Shown here: one piece after another, positions 28,369 through 37,669 of the stretch
Layout: every line of letters starts with the position of its first letter
Numbering within the stretch: position 1 is the stretch's first letter
Assembly: GCF_000959445.1 (NCBI RefSeq)
Contig: NZ_CP009630.1
Coordinates: 124,001 to 188,000 of the forward strand
Direction of reading: 5' to 3'
Length of the DNA: 64,000 nt
Source of the DNA: Burkholderia vietnamiensis LMG 10929
GTDB taxonomy: Bacteria > Pseudomonadota > Gammaproteobacteria > Burkholderiales > Burkholderiaceae
Program-made: the position numbers and the translations under genes
Notes under the pieces: model-generated
Database searches by the model: none
Seen by the model: the letters and a program-made list of their open reading frames with translations, nothing else
What the model was told of the DNA's origin: nothing

Positions 28369-29733
28369 TTATCCGAAGTGTGCGACCAGGATCAGCGTCA
28401 CGGTCACGACGATCGCGCCGCCGATGCGCGTCGCGATCTGCGCGAACGGCATCAACTGCATGCGGTTCGCGGCGGTCAGGATCGCGACGTCGCCGGTGCC
28501 GCCCTGGCCGCTGTGGCAGGCGTTCACGATTGCGGTGTCGATAGGGTACATCTTCAGCAGGCGGCCGACCACGAAACCGGTGCCCATCAGCGTCGCGACG
28601 GTCGACACGATCGTGATCACGTTGACCACCGTGAACGCGGCGGTCAGCTTGTCCCACGGCGTCATCGCGACGCCGATCGCGAACAGCAGCGGATAGGTGA
28701 CGGCCGTCGAGAAGAACTTGTAGACGACGAACGCGCCTTCCTGCAGCGGCGGCGACACCGCGCGCGCGAGCTTCACGAGCACCGCGAGGAACAGCATCGC
28801 AACCGGCGCGGGCAGCCCGAACAGCTTGTGCGCCATCAGGCCGACGAGGTACAGCGTGATCGCGGTGATGCCGGCGCCCGCGATGTGCGTGACGTCGACG
28901 TGGCCGCGGATCTCCTCGTTCTCGGGCGTCATGTCGCCGCTTTCGCCGACCTGCAGGCGGCCGTTGCCGGTCAGGTGCGGCAGCCGCTTGCCGAGCATGT
29001 CGAGCGCGCCCGACAGGATGATCGCGGTCAGGCTGCCGAGCATCACCGACGGCAGCACCATCGCGAACATCTCGCCCTGCGGCAGGTGCATCAGTTCCGA
29101 ATAGCCGATCGACAGCGGAATCGCGCCCTCGCCGACGCCGCCCGCCATGATCGGTACGACGATGTACAGCAGCGTGTGGCGTGCGCCGAGGCCGAGCGCG
29201 GTGCCGACCGCCGTGCCGACGATCGCGGCCGCGATCGAGCCGGCCGCGAGCGGCACGAAGATCTTCACGAAGCCCTGGATCAGCACGCGCCGGTCCATGC
29301 TCAGGATGCTGCCGACGATGATCGACGCGATGAACAGGTACAGGAAGTTGGTGGATTTCGTGAATTCGACGGTGAGATTCAACACCGGCTTCGGCAGCAC
29401 GTGGTAGTAGGTGAGCGCCGACGGCACGAAGGTCGCGAAGATCGCGGCCGCGCCGATGTTGCGCAACAGCGGCAGCCGCTTGCCGAGCTCGGCGCATGTG
29501 AAGCCGAAGAACGCCAGCACGGCGATCGCCATCGAGATTTCGCCGGGCACCTTGCCGGTCACCACGAACCCGACGATCAGCGCGAACAGGATCACGTAGA
29601 TCGGCAGCGGGATGATGCCGATGCGGATTTCCATCAGCTTCCACCAGCCGTGCGGCCAGAAGCGCTCGCGCGTGGCGGGGCTGGCGTGGGCAACCGGCTC
29701 GGGATGCGATGGGGTATGGATAGAGGTCTGCAA
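28369..29733 (-). CDS. 2-hydroxycarboxylate transporter (2HCT/CitS family)
   Basis: 454-residue secondary transporter of the 2-hydroxycarboxylate family (CitS, CimH, MaeN), which imports citrate, malate or related hydroxy acids with sodium or protons. The two family GGxG re-entrant loop motifs are both present: IMAGGVGEGAIPLS (about 175-190) and CHSGQGGTGDVAILTAANRM (near 425), with about eleven membrane segments. I set the start at the TTG of 29733 because AGGAG lies 7 bases upstream; no ATG with a ribosome site fits. A consensus sigma-54 promoter and enhancer repeats precede it, and the sensor kinase and regulator genes follow on the same strand. Confidence 0.87.
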   Translation of the reverse strand: MQTSIHTPSHPEPVAHASPATRERFWPHGWWKLMEIRIGIIPLPIYVILFALIVGFVVTGKVPGEISMAIAVLAFFGFTCAELGKRLPLLRNIGAAAIFATFVPSALTYYHVLPKPVLNLTVEFTKSTNFLYLFIASIIVGSILSMDRRVLIQGFVKIFVPLAAGSIAAAIVGTAVGTALGLGARHTLLYIVVPIMAGGVGEGAIPLSIGYSELMHLPQGEMFAMVLPSVMLGSLTAIILSGALDMLGKRLPHLTGNGRLQVGESGDMTPENEEIRGHVDVTHIAGAGITAITLYLVGLMAHKLFGLPAPVAMLFLAVLVKLARAVSPPLQEGAFVVYKFFSTAVTYPLLFAIGVAMTPWDKLTAAFTVVNVITIVSTVATLMGTGFVVGRLLKMYPIDTAIVNACHSGQGGTGDVAILTAANRMQLMPFAQIATRIGGAIVVTVTLILVAHFG

Positions 29734-29794
29734 GACGTGTCTCCTGATGTTGGAATGCCTGCATGGCTTCGCGGCATCGTGTGCCGTCTGTAAC

Positions 29795-29809
29795 GCAACC
29801 GTCGTGCCA
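29795..29809 (-). promoter_or_regulatory. sigma-54 (-24/-12) promoter of the 2HCT transporter gene
   Basis: Read on the minus strand: TGGCAC (29809-29804), 5-base spacer, TTGC (29798-29795), an exact match to the RpoN core TGGCAC-N5-TTGC. It is about 60 bases before the transporter start codon and points at it. An adjacent NtrC-type activator with a GAFTGA loop strongly supports use. Confidence 0.85.
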
Positions 29810-29870
29810 GAAATTCGGCCTGCCCGATTTTTCGCAAGCCGTTGATTCCAAAGGATTCGTTTCGTCTGCT

Positions 29871-29935
29871 GAAATCTCGGACGCGCTCGCGTGGCCGAGA
29901 TTTCGGAATTCGCGCCGCGCGCAGGCCGAGATTTC
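29871..29935. promoter_or_regulatory. enhancer-like repeats upstream of the sigma-54 promoter
   Basis: Three copies of a 10-bp word: GAAATCTCGG at 29871-29880 (inverted), CCGAGATTTC at 29895-29904 and CCGAGATTTC at 29926-29935 (direct). The outer two share a 13-mer, CCGAGATTTCAGC, in opposite orientation. They lie 60 to 130 bp upstream of the -24 box, the usual location of DctD/NtrC-type activator sites. Binding is inferred. Confidence 0.7.
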
Positions 29936-30164
29936 AGCCGGCGGCGTGCGCTCGTGCGTGCGGCCCCGCGCTTGCGGACCGCGATCGCGCCATATCGCCA
30001 CGCGCGATTTTCTTCGCACAATCGCTTCGTAGACCGCCCATCCGCCGCTCTCTATCATCGGCTGATCCTTTTCCGATGTGACGACCACCTCCGGAGAACG
30101 CCCGCGCGTTCGCCGCGGCGTCGCTCATCCGTCGCTACCGTCTTTGCCCAGGAGAGTGGTTTCC

Positions 30165-30995
30165 ATGCTGCATGCCGTTTTTTCCGCCCGCTTTTCCCCC
30201 GGCCGCGCGGCTCGCGTGCTGGCCGCCGCGCTGCTCGGCGTCGTGCTGCTCAACGGCGCGCGCGCCGACACAGCGCCGCTGAAGGTGGGCCTCTCCACGA
30301 GCCCGCAGATCGAAGCGCTGAAGATCGCCGCGAAGGAGGCGAAGGCGCAGGGCCTCGACGTGCGGATCGTCGAGTTCACCGACTGGAATACGCCGAACGC
30401 GGCGCTCGCGAACAAGGACATCGACGTCAACTACTTCCAGCACATCCCGTTTCTCGAGAACGCGAAGAAGCAGGGCGGCTACGACTTCGTCGCGATCGCG
30501 CCGGGCACGATCATGAAGATCGGCCTCTATTCGAAGAAGGTGAAGCGCTTCGACGAACTGAAGGACGGCGCGCGCGTCGCGATCGCCAACGACCCGGTCA
30601 ACGGCGGGCGCGGGCTGTTGCTGCTGCAGCGCGCGGGGCTCGTCACGCTGAAGCCCGGCGTCGACTACCGCGCGACCACGCGCGATATCGTGTCGAACCC
30701 GAAGCATCTGAAGATCATCCCGCTCGAGGCGTCGCAGCTCGCGCGCTCGCTCGACGACGTCGACCTCGCGCAGGGCTACCCGAGCTTCATCAAGCTCGCC
30801 GGCACGGCCGACCCGAACAGCGCGCTGCTGTTCGACGGCACCGAGAACAAGAGCTTCGCGCTCCAGTGGGTCGTGCGGCCCGACAGCGTGAACGACCCGC
30901 GCATCCGCAAGTTCATCGCGATCTATCAGCACTCGCCGGCCGTGCGCCGCGCGCTCGACGACGCGTTCGGCTCGCTGTACGCGATCGCCTGGTGA
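30165..30995 (+). CDS. MetQ/NlpA-family substrate-binding protein
   Basis: 276-residue periplasmic binding protein of the NlpA/MetQ group. The start at 30165 has GGAG upstream. The signal peptide has no lipobox Cys and seems to be cleaved near NGARA/D, so the protein is probably soluble, unlike typical MetQ. Family landmarks: KVGLSTSPQIEALKIAAKEAK, EFTDWNTPNAALANKDIDVNYFQHIPFLE, and VAIANDPVNGGRGLLLLQRAGL. It starts an apparent six-gene operon with a MetN-like ATPase, a MetI-like permease and two flavin monooxygenases. That company points to an organosulfur substrate rather than methionine; this is inference. Confidence 0.83.
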   Translation: MLHAVFSARFSPGRAARVLAAALLGVVLLNGARADTAPLKVGLSTSPQIEALKIAAKEAKAQGLDVRIVEFTDWNTPNAALANKDIDVNYFQHIPFLENAKKQGGYDFVAIAPGTIMKIGLYSKKVKRFDELKDGARVAIANDPVNGGRGLLLLQRAGLVTLKPGVDYRATTRDIVSNPKHLKIIPLEASQLARSLDDVDLAQGYPSFIKLAGTADPNSALLFDGTENKSFALQWVVRPDSVNDPRIRKFIAIYQHSPAVRRALDDAFGSLYAIAW

Positions 30996-31005
30996 CGGAG
31001 ACGAC

Positions 31006-32418
31006 ATGACGACCGCCAACCGCAAGAAGATCCTGCTCAACGCGTTCAACATGAACTGCGTCGGGCACATCAACCACGGGCTGTGGACCCATCCGCGCGA
31101 CCGCTCCGCGCATTACACCGATCTCGACTACTGGACCGATCTCGCGCAGACGCTCGAGCGCGGCAAGTTCGACGGGATCTTTCTGGCGGACATCGTCGGC
31201 GTCTACGACGTGTACGGCGGCGGCCCCGACGCCGCGCTGCGCGAATCGGTGCAGGTGCCGGTGAACGATCCGCTGCTGCTCGTGCCCGCGATGGCGCAGG
31301 TCACGCGCCATCTCGGCTTCGGCGTGACCGCGAACCTGACCTACGAGCCGCCTTATCTGTTCGCACGCCGGATGTCGACGCTCGATCACCTGACGAAGGG
31401 GCGCGTCGGCTGGAACATCGTGACCGGCTATCTCGACAGCGCCGCGCGCGGCATGGGCCTCGCGCAGCAGATCGGCCACGACGATCGCTACGAGCGCGCG
31501 GACGATTACATGGAGGTCGTCTACAAGCTGTGGGAGCAGAGCTGGGACGACGATGCGGTGATCCGCGATGCGCACGCGCGCGTGTTCGCGCGGCCCGACA
31601 AGGTGCGGCGCGTGAAGCACGATGGGCCGTTCTATTCGGTCGATGCGATCCATCTGAGCGAGCCGTCGCTGCAGCGCACGCCGGTGCTGTATCAGGCCGG
31701 TTCGTCGGCGCGCGGCGTCGAGTTCGCCGCGCGCCACGCCGAATGCGTGTTCGTGAACGGCCAGAGCAAGGCGGCTGCGCGCGCGGCCGTGCTCGATATT
31801 CGCGCGGCCGCCGCACGCCAGGGCCGCGACCCGGCGTCGATCCGGATTTTCGCCGGCGTGAGCGTCGTGACCGCCGAGACCGAGCGGCTCGCGCGCGAGA
31901 AGTTCGACGAGTACCGGCGCTATGCGAGCGCGGAAGCGGGCCTCGCGCATTTCGCCAGCTCGACCGGCATCGACTTCGCGAAGTACGGCCTCGACGAGCC
32001 GATCTCGTATGTGAAGACCGATTCGATCCAGTCGGCCGTCGACGCGATCTCGCGCAAGAGCACGAGCGGCACGTGGACCGTGCGGCGCATGCTCGAGCAG
32101 ATGTCGCTCGGCGGACGCTACGCGCCGATCGTCGGAGCGCCGTCGCAGGTCGCGGACGAGTTGCAGGCGTGGATCGACGAGACGGGCATCGACGGCTTCA
32201 ACCTGACGCGCACCGTGATGCCCGAATCGTTCGTGGATTTCGTCGACTGGGTCGTGCCCGAGTTGCAGAACCGCGGCGTCTACAAGGAAGACTACGATCC
32301 CGCGCCGACGCTGCGCGAGAAGCTGTTCGGCGCCGGCGCGCGGCTGCCCGCCTGGCACACCGGTGCGCGGCACCGGCCGGCCGCCGCGGTGGCGGCGGCG
32401 GAAGCCGCGCATGCATGA
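31006..32418 (+). CDS. LLM-type flavin monooxygenase (NtaA/SnaA/DszA family)
   Basis: 470-residue FMN-dependent monooxygenase of the luciferase-like NtaA/SnaA/DszA/SoxA subgroup. Typical features: the N-terminal LLNAFNMNCVGHINHGLW, then DLAQTLERGKFDGIFLAD, the STLDHLTKGRVGWNIVTGY stretch of the flavin site, and DDYMEVVYKLWEQSW. Family enzymes use FMNH2 from a separate reductase to cleave C-S or C-N bonds (DszA on dibenzothiophene sulfone, NtaA on nitrilotriacetate). It begins 10 bp after the binding-protein gene and lies 18 bp before the ATPase gene. No flavin reductase gene is adjacent, so FMNH2 would be supplied from elsewhere. Confidence 0.85.
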   Translation: MTTANRKKILLNAFNMNCVGHINHGLWTHPRDRSAHYTDLDYWTDLAQTLERGKFDGIFLADIVGVYDVYGGGPDAALRESVQVPVNDPLLLVPAMAQVTRHLGFGVTANLTYEPPYLFARRMSTLDHLTKGRVGWNIVTGYLDSAARGMGLAQQIGHDDRYERADDYMEVVYKLWEQSWDDDAVIRDAHARVFARPDKVRRVKHDGPFYSVDAIHLSEPSLQRTPVLYQAGSSARGVEFAARHAECVFVNGQSKAAARAAVLDIRAAAARQGRDPASIRIFAGVSVVTAETERLAREKFDEYRRYASAEAGLAHFASSTGIDFAKYGLDEPISYVKTDSIQSAVDAISRKSTSGTWTVRRMLEQMSLGGRYAPIVGAPSQVADELQAWIDETGIDGFNLTRTVMPESFVDFVDWVVPELQNRGVYKEDYDPAPTLREKLFGAGARLPAWHTGARHRPAAAVAAAEAAHA

Positions 32419-32436
32419 ACGTGACGGAGCGAAGCG

Positions 32437-33615
32437 ATGACGCAATGGTTCGATCCGCCGGGATTCATCGACGCGACGGCGGCGCGCGCGAGCGCAAACG
32501 CGCATGCAGCGGCCGCCGACGAAGCGGGCGCAATCGCCGCGGCCGTCTCGTTCGACCGCGTCGGCAAGGTGTTCGCGACGCCGCGCGGCCACGCCGCCGC
32601 GCTGCGCGACGTGACGCTCGACGTGCGACGCGGCGAGGTGTTCGGCATCATCGGCCGCAGCGGCGCCGGCAAGTCGACGCTGCTGCGGCTCGTGAACGGC
32701 CTCGAACGCGCGAGCTCGGGCAGCGTGCGCGTGCACGGCGTCGAGGTCGGCACGCTCGACGACGACGGGCTCGTCGCGCTGCGCCGCCGCACCGGCATGG
32801 TGTTTCAGCATTTCAACCTGCTGTCCGCGAAAACCGTGTTCGAGAACGTCGCGCTGCCGCTGAAGATCGCCGGTGTGCCGAAGGCTGAGCGCGTGCGCAA
32901 GGTCGATGCGCTGCTCGAACTCGTCGGGCTCGCCGCGAAGCGCGACGCGTATCCGGCGAGCCTGTCGGGCGGCCAGAAGCAGCGCGTCGGAATCGCACGG
33001 GCGCTGGTGCACGATCCGGAGGTGCTGCTGTGCGACGAGGCGACGTCGGCGCTCGATCCCGAAACGACGCAGTCGATCCTCGCGCTGCTCGCCGACATCA
33101 ATCGCCGTCTCGGCCTGACGATCGTGCTGATCACGCACGAGATGGAGGTGATCCGAGCGGTGTGCGACACGGTCGCGGTGATCGAGCAGGGCGAGGTGGT
33201 CGAAACGGGCGCGGTGTGGCGCGTGTTCGGCAAGCCGCGCCATGGCGCGACGCGCGCGCTGCTCAGCACGCTCGTGCACGACCTGCCGGCCGAACTCGCC
33301 GCGCGCGTGCAGCCGTTGCCCGAGGACGCGGCGTTGCCCGACGGCGCGCAGATCGTGCTCGACATCCGCTATACGGGCGAGAGCGCCGGCGAGCCGGATC
33401 TCGGCGCGCTCGCGGCCGCGCTCGGCGGCGCCGTGCGCTTTCTGCACGGCGGGATCGAGCGGATCCAGGGACATGCACAGGGGCGCCTCGTGATCGCGGC
33501 GCAGCCGCGCGCGGCCGAACCCGGCGAGCCGCCTGCCGGCCCGCGCACGGTCGCCGCGTTGCTCGAACGCGCGCGCCGGCACGCGAACCACGCGGAGGTG
33601 CTCGGCTATGTTTGA
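32437..33615 (+). CDS. MetN-like ABC importer ATPase with NIL domain
   Basis: 392 residues. Walker [11 protein letters not shown]-loop FQHFNLL, signature [15 protein letters not shown], Walker [13 protein letters not shown] and switch THEMEV are all present (about 70-250). A C-terminal NIL-type regulatory domain (about 305-380) is as in MetN, where it binds substrate and inhibits transport from inside. About 40 extra Ala-rich residues precede the ATPase domain. The end overlaps the permease gene by 8 bp. Together with the flanking binding protein and permease it forms a complete methionine-type (MUT) importer; the regulatory domain suggests trans-inhibition by the imported sulfur compound. 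Confidence 0.88.
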   Translation: MTQWFDPPGFIDATAARASANAHAAAADEAGAIAAAVSFDRVGKVFATPRGHAAALRDVTLDVRRGEVFGIIGRSGAGKSTLLRLVNGLERASSGSVRVHGVEVGTLDDDGLVALRRRTGMVFQHFNLLSAKTVFENVALPLKIAGVPKAERVRKVDALLELVGLAAKRDAYPASLSGGQKQRVGIARALVHDPEVLLCDEATSALDPETTQSILALLADINRRLGLTIVLITHEMEVIRAVCDTVAVIEQGEVVETGAVWRVFGKPRHGATRALLSTLVHDLPAELAARVQPLPEDAALPDGAQIVLDIRYTGESAGEPDLGALAAALGGAVRFLHGGIERIQGHAQGRLVIAAQPRAAEPGEPPAGPRTVAALLERARRHANHAEVLGYV

Positions 33616-34264
33616 GCTGTGGTGGCCCGAACTGCTCGACGCGATCCGCGACACGCTGTCGATGGTCGCCGCGTCGGCCGCGATCGCGGCGCTGGCCGGC
33701 ATTCCGCTCGCGGTGGTGCTGGTGACGACCGCGCCCGGCGGCATCTACGAACGGCGCGCCGCTAACGCGGTGCTCGGCGCGCTCGTCAACGTGTTCCGCT
33801 CGACGCCGTTCATCATCCTGCTCGTCGCGCTGTTGCCGTTCACGCGCGTGCTGATCGGCACGACGATCGGCGTGTGGGCGGCCGTCGTGCCGCTGTCGAT
33901 CGCAGCGATTCCGTTCTTCGCGCGGATCGCCGAAGTGAGCCTGCGCGAGGTCGATCGCGGGCTGATCGAGGCCGCGCTCGCGATGGGCGCGAAACGCCGC
34001 CACATCGTGTGGCACGTGCTGCTGCCGGAGGCGCTGCCCGGCATGCTCGGCGGCTTCACGATCACCGTCGTCGCGCTGATCGGCTCGACCGCGATGGCGG
34101 GCGCCGTCGGCGCGGGCGGGCTCGGCGACCTCGCGATCCGCTACGGCTATCAGCGCTTCGACACGACGGTCATGGTGACCGTGATCGCGATCCTGATCGC
34201 ACTCGTTTCGGCCGTGCAATTCACGGGCGACCGCCTGGTGCGGCGCGTGGCCCGGCGTACCTGA
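33608..34264 (+). CDS. MetI-like ABC importer permease
   Basis: 218-residue integral membrane permease with about five membrane segments. The conserved stretch [24 protein letters not shown] (about 122-145, EAA-type coupling loop contacting the ATPase) and the ending [23 protein letters not shown] are characteristic of MetI. It overlaps the ATPase gene by 8 bp, implying translational coupling. It completes the importer of this operon. Confidence 0.88.
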   Translation: MFELWWPELLDAIRDTLSMVAASAAIAALAGIPLAVVLVTTAPGGIYERRAANAVLGALVNVFRSTPFIILLVALLPFTRVLIGTTIGVWAAVVPLSIAAIPFFARIAEVSLREVDRGLIEAALAMGAKRRHIVWHVLLPEALPGMLGGFTITVVALIGSTAMAGAVGAGGLGDLAIRYGYQRFDTTVMVTVIAILIALVSAVQFTGDRLVRRVARRT

Positions 34265-34318
34265 GCGGCGCCGCGCGCGTCCGCTCGTTTCATTGAAGAC
34301 CCTGAGAGAACGATACCC

Positions 34319-35176
34319 ATGAACTTACCCATCGGCGCACCGCGCGACTGGAACGGACAATTCGAGGAAGCGCTGTTTCTCGACGTGGCGCGACGCCATC
34401 GTCCGGGCTTCCCCGACAAGCTGGCGACGCCGCCGCGCGAGCCGCACGGCGACGACGAACTGGCTGCCGTGGCCGACTACTACACGAAGATGGCGTCGCA
34501 CGACCTGTTCATCGTGCAGGTCGTCGCGAAGGCGATCGACACGCTGTTTCGCGACGATCCGCATTTCCAGCTGATCCTGTCGCGCCAGCTCGGCGACGAC
34601 GGCGCGCACGCGGTGATCGGCCGCGAGCGCGTGACCGAGCTGACCGGCCGCGATCCGCTGGCCGAGGTTGCGCGGCTCGTCGATGCGCACTGGGCGCGCA
34701 TCGGCGACATCGCGGTGCGCGACGTCGCGGGCTTCCTCGCGTTCGAATGGCATTACGAGCTGCACATCCTCGCGAAGCTGTGGATTCAGCGCAAGACCGG
34801 CCGCATCGCCGACGGCGCGATGCGCGAGCATGGCGAGAACCGCATCCGGCCCGACGAGGAGTGGCATCGCGTGCAGATCGTGCAGTGGTGGTTCGACAAG
34901 CTGGCGGCGCTGCCGGCTGCCGAGCGCGAGGCGCTGATCGACCGCGTGATCGCAGCCGACGAGGAAACGCAGGCGCGCCTCGACGGCTATCTGCACGACG
35001 AGTACGCGCATACCGCGCACGTGTTCGGCGCGGATATCGCCGAGTACCGCGCGATCTACGACGACTGGCGGCGCGAAATCCTGGCGCGGCTGACCGGGCG
35101 CCGGCTCGATGCGCTCACGCCGCTGTCACGCGACGTCGTTGCGCGCGAAACCATCGTTGCGGAAGCCGTTGCATGA
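34319..35176 (+). CDS. uncharacterised His/Glu-rich helical protein in a sulfur-type operon
   Basis: 285 residues, no signal peptide or membrane segment, strongly helical. I do not recognise a named family. Metal-ligand-like pairs are spaced along it: D94-x-x-H97 in GDDGAHA, E143/H145/E147/H149 in FEWHYELHI, E180-x-x-H183 in DEEWHRV and E228-x-x-H231 in DEYAHTAH. This resembles the E...ExxH layout of ferritin-like diiron proteins, so a metal-dependent oxygenase or metal-binding accessory is a fair hypothesis, not a demonstration. It lies between the permease and the DszC-like oxygenase, sharing an ATGA overlap with the latter, so it is probably produced with it. Confidence 0.7.
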   Translation: MNLPIGAPRDWNGQFEEALFLDVARRHRPGFPDKLATPPREPHGDDELAAVADYYTKMASHDLFIVQVVAKAIDTLFRDDPHFQLILSRQLGDDGAHAVIGRERVTELTGRDPLAEVARLVDAHWARIGDIAVRDVAGFLAFEWHYELHILAKLWIQRKTGRIADGAMREHGENRIRPDEEWHRVQIVQWWFDKLAALPAAEREALIDRVIAADEETQARLDGYLHDEYAHTAHVFGADIAEYRAIYDDWRREILARLTGRRLDALTPLSRDVVARETIVAEAVA

Positions 35177-36384
35177 ACGATCCGCGTGGCCCGGCGACGT
35201 TCGCGCCGGATACCGACGAGCGCGCCCACGCCGACGCGGCGCTCGACCGCGCGCTCGATGCGCTGCGCGAGACGGCCGTCGCGCGCGACCGCACCGGCGG
35301 TCATGCGGCCGATGCGAAGCAGCGGCTTGCCGACGCGGGCGTGCTGACGCTCGCGGTGCCGCGCGAATTCGGCGGGCAGGAGGCCGAATGGCCGGCCGTC
35401 TACGACACGATCCGGCGGATCGCGCGCGTCGACAGCGCGCTCGCGCATCTGGTCGGGTTCCAGGCGCTGCAGGTGGTGAGCGTCGACGTGTGGGGCAATG
35501 CGGCACAGCGCGAGCGCTATCTGCGCGGCACGGTCGAGCATCGCTGGTGGTGGGGCAATGCCGTCAATCCGCTCGACACGCGGCTCGCTGCAACCGCGTT
35601 GCCGGACGGCGGCTACCGGCTCGACGGCGTGAAGGGCTTCTGTTCGGGCACGCGCGGCTCGCAGCGGATGACGGTGTCCGCGCACGATCCGGCCACCGGC
35701 CGCCCGGTGTTCGGCGTGGTGCCGACTGCGCGCGACGGAATCGCCGTCAACGACGACTGGGACCCGATCGGCCAGCGGCAGACGGATAGCGGCAGCGTGC
35801 AGTTCGACGGCGTGCGGCTCGCGCCGGACGAGGTGCTGCATCGCTCCGAAACGCCGCCGACGCCGCACGCGACGCTGCGCACGCTGGTGTCGCAACTGGT
35901 GCTGACGAACCTGTTCGTCGGCCTCGCGCAAGGTGCGCTCGCGGAGGCGCGCGATTACGTGCTGACGCACGGCCGGCCGTGGATACATGCGGGCGTCGCG
36001 CAGGCGGGCGACGATCCTTATACGCTGCAACGCTTCGGCGAGATGCACGTGCAGGCGGTCGCGGCGGCGTCGCTCGCGGATCGCGCGGCTCTCGACCTGC
36101 AGCGCGCGTGGACGCTGCGCGACGCGTTGAGCGCGAACCAGCGCGCGGAAGTGGCGATCGCGGTGTCGAACGCGAAGATCGTCGCGCAACGCGCGGCGCT
36201 CGCGAACGGCGAGGCGTTGTTCGATGCGTGCGGCGCGCGCGCGACGGCTGCGTCGCTCGGCCTCGACAGATTCTGGCGCAACGCGCGCACGCATACGCTG
36301 CACGATCCGCTCGACTACCGGCTGCGCGACGTCGGGAAGTTCGCGCTGACCGGTGAGTTGCCGCAGGCGTCGCTCTATACGTGA
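35173..36384 (+). CDS. acyl-CoA dehydrogenase-fold flavin monooxygenase (DszC/SfnB-like)
   Basis: 403 residues with the acyl-CoA dehydrogenase fold: N-terminal helices (about 15-115, LAVPREFGGQEAEWP), a central beta domain (about 125-225, GFCSGTRGSQRMTVSA), and C-terminal helices (about 240-395). It fits the oxygenase subgroup (DszC, SfnB, XiaF-like): no acyl-CoA dehydrogenase catalytic Glu pattern is obvious, and a terminal DYRLRDVGKFALTGE is typical of the subgroup. The ATG overlaps the previous stop in ATGA. A DszC-type enzyme oxygenates sulfur and a DszA-type enzyme then cleaves C-S, so both halves of such a route are in this operon. Confidence 0.8.
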   Translation: MNDPRGPATFAPDTDERAHADAALDRALDALRETAVARDRTGGHAADAKQRLADAGVLTLAVPREFGGQEAEWPAVYDTIRRIARVDSALAHLVGFQALQVVSVDVWGNAAQRERYLRGTVEHRWWWGNAVNPLDTRLAATALPDGGYRLDGVKGFCSGTRGSQRMTVSAHDPATGRPVFGVVPTARDGIAVNDDWDPIGQRQTDSGSVQFDGVRLAPDEVLHRSETPPTPHATLRTLVSQLVLTNLFVGLAQGALAEARDYVLTHGRPWIHAGVAQAGDDPYTLQRFGEMHVQAVAAASLADRAALDLQRAWTLRDALSANQRAEVAIAVSNAKIVAQRAALANGEALFDACGARATAASLGLDRFWRNARTHTLHDPLDYRLRDVGKFALTGELPQASLYT

Positions 36385-36610
36385 CGACGGTGGGGGACGC
36401 TCGCGTGTGCCGGTTGTCGATGGCGTGGTGGCGAGCCGGGACGCGACCGCGTGAACGAACATGCGTTACGCGATTCGCGGGCGCCGTGTGTGATCGCTGT
36501 CGCGGGCCGTTCCGCACACCAAGTCAGCCGCTCGACGTTCGCGCACGATGCGCCGTGTCACATGTCGGGACCGACGCGCCGCGCGACCACAGCCGCGCCG
36601 GCCCGCCCGC

Positions 36611-37462
36611 TCACTGCGCCGCCAGCGTATCGGCCAGTGCGCGCATCGCGTCAGCCGTCTGCGGGTTCGCCGGGAAAAACGCCTCGATCGCAAGCTCCGA
36701 CAGCGTGACGTCGACCGGCGTGCCGAATACCGTCGTCGTGCTGAAGAACGTCAGCTCGCCGCCGCTTGCCGTGCGCAGCCGCAGCGGGACGGCGATGTCC
36801 GCGTAGTCGGCGCGCGGCTGCGCGTCGTCGGGCTGGCCGGCCGGCGCCGGATATGCCGCCAGTTCGTCGCGCAGCGTGTGCAGCGTGCGGTCGCCGCTCG
36901 CGTCGATCTGCCGTTGCAGCCGATGCAGGACGTGCGCGCGCCATTCGTGCCAGTTGACGATCCGCGCTGCGAGGCCGTCCGGATGCAGGCTGAGCCGCAA
37001 CACGTTGACGGGCGGCTGCAGCAGCGCGGGATCGGCTTGCTCGACCAGCGCGCCGAGCATCCGGTTCGCGGCGAGCAGCATCCAGTGGCGATCGACCGCG
37101 AGCGCCGGATACGGCTCGTGGCCGCGCAGCACGGCTTCGACGGCATGCCGAGCGGCATCCAGTTGCGGATCGGAGAATGGTCGCTCGCGAAACAGCGGCG
37201 CGTAGCCGGCTGCGACGAGCAGCGCATTGCGTTCGCGCAGCGGGACGTCGAGGCGCTCGGCCAGATGCAGCACCATGTCGCGGCTCGGCTGCGCGCGGCC
37301 CGATTCGACGAAGCTCAGGTGCCGCGCGGAGACCTCGGCTTCCAGCGCGAGCGCCATCTGGCTCAGGCGGCGGCGTTGCCGCCAGGTGCGCAGCAACGGG
37401 CCGATGCCGGACGCGCGGCCGGCGGACGACGGGAGCGAGTGGAGGGCGACGGTCGAGTTCAT
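36611..37462 (-). CDS. XRE-family regulator with MmyB-like ligand domain
   Basis: 283 residues. An N-terminal XRE helix-turn-helix (about 22-78: LLRTWRQRRRLSQMALALEAEVSARHLSFVESGR in pieces) is followed by the MmyB-like PAS-related sensor domain (about 100-280: ALAVDRHWMLLAANRML, LSLHPDGLAARIVNW, TFFSTTTVFGTPVDVTLSELAIE). This two-domain type is common in actinobacteria and proteobacteria; ligands may be fatty acids, but are mostly unknown. The start could be ATG 37462 or 37480. It has no divergent partner: the MFS gene upstream is on the same strand with a repeat-containing spacer. The target is unknown, perhaps an adjacent operon. Confidence 0.8.
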   Translation of the reverse strand: MNSTVALHSLPSSAGRASGIGPLLRTWRQRRRLSQMALALEAEVSARHLSFVESGRAQPSRDMVLHLAERLDVPLRERNALLVAAGYAPLFRERPFSDPQLDAARHAVEAVLRGHEPYPALAVDRHWMLLAANRMLGALVEQADPALLQPPVNVLRLSLHPDGLAARIVNWHEWRAHVLHRLQRQIDASGDRTLHTLRDELAAYPAPAGQPDDAQPRADYADIAVPLRLRTASGGELTFFSTTTVFGTPVDVTLSELAIEAFFPANPQTADAMRALADTLAAQ

Positions 37463-37559
37463 GGGGGCGATGATAGGCAATCCCGCGCGCGCCGGGTATT
37501 ACCTGCGAGGTAAGCGTTGGGGCTACGCGGGCTGCGGCGGGCGCCGGAGCGGTGGAGGC

Positions 37560-37601
37560 GAAGCACCCGAAGCACCCGAAGCACCCGAAGCACCCGAAGC
37601 A
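37560..37601. repeat. 9-bp tandem repeat, 4.7 copies
   Basis: The unit GAAGCACCC repeats exactly four times (37560-37595) plus a partial copy. It lies in the 207-bp spacer between the MFS gene stop and the XRE regulator start. The array is in non-coding DNA as I read it. Confidence 0.85.
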
Positions 37602-37669
37602 ATTCCCACACGCCCCCGCCGCCTCACCAGCCCCCGATCACACAGCCCAGCGCCTCTAGCCACCGCCCA

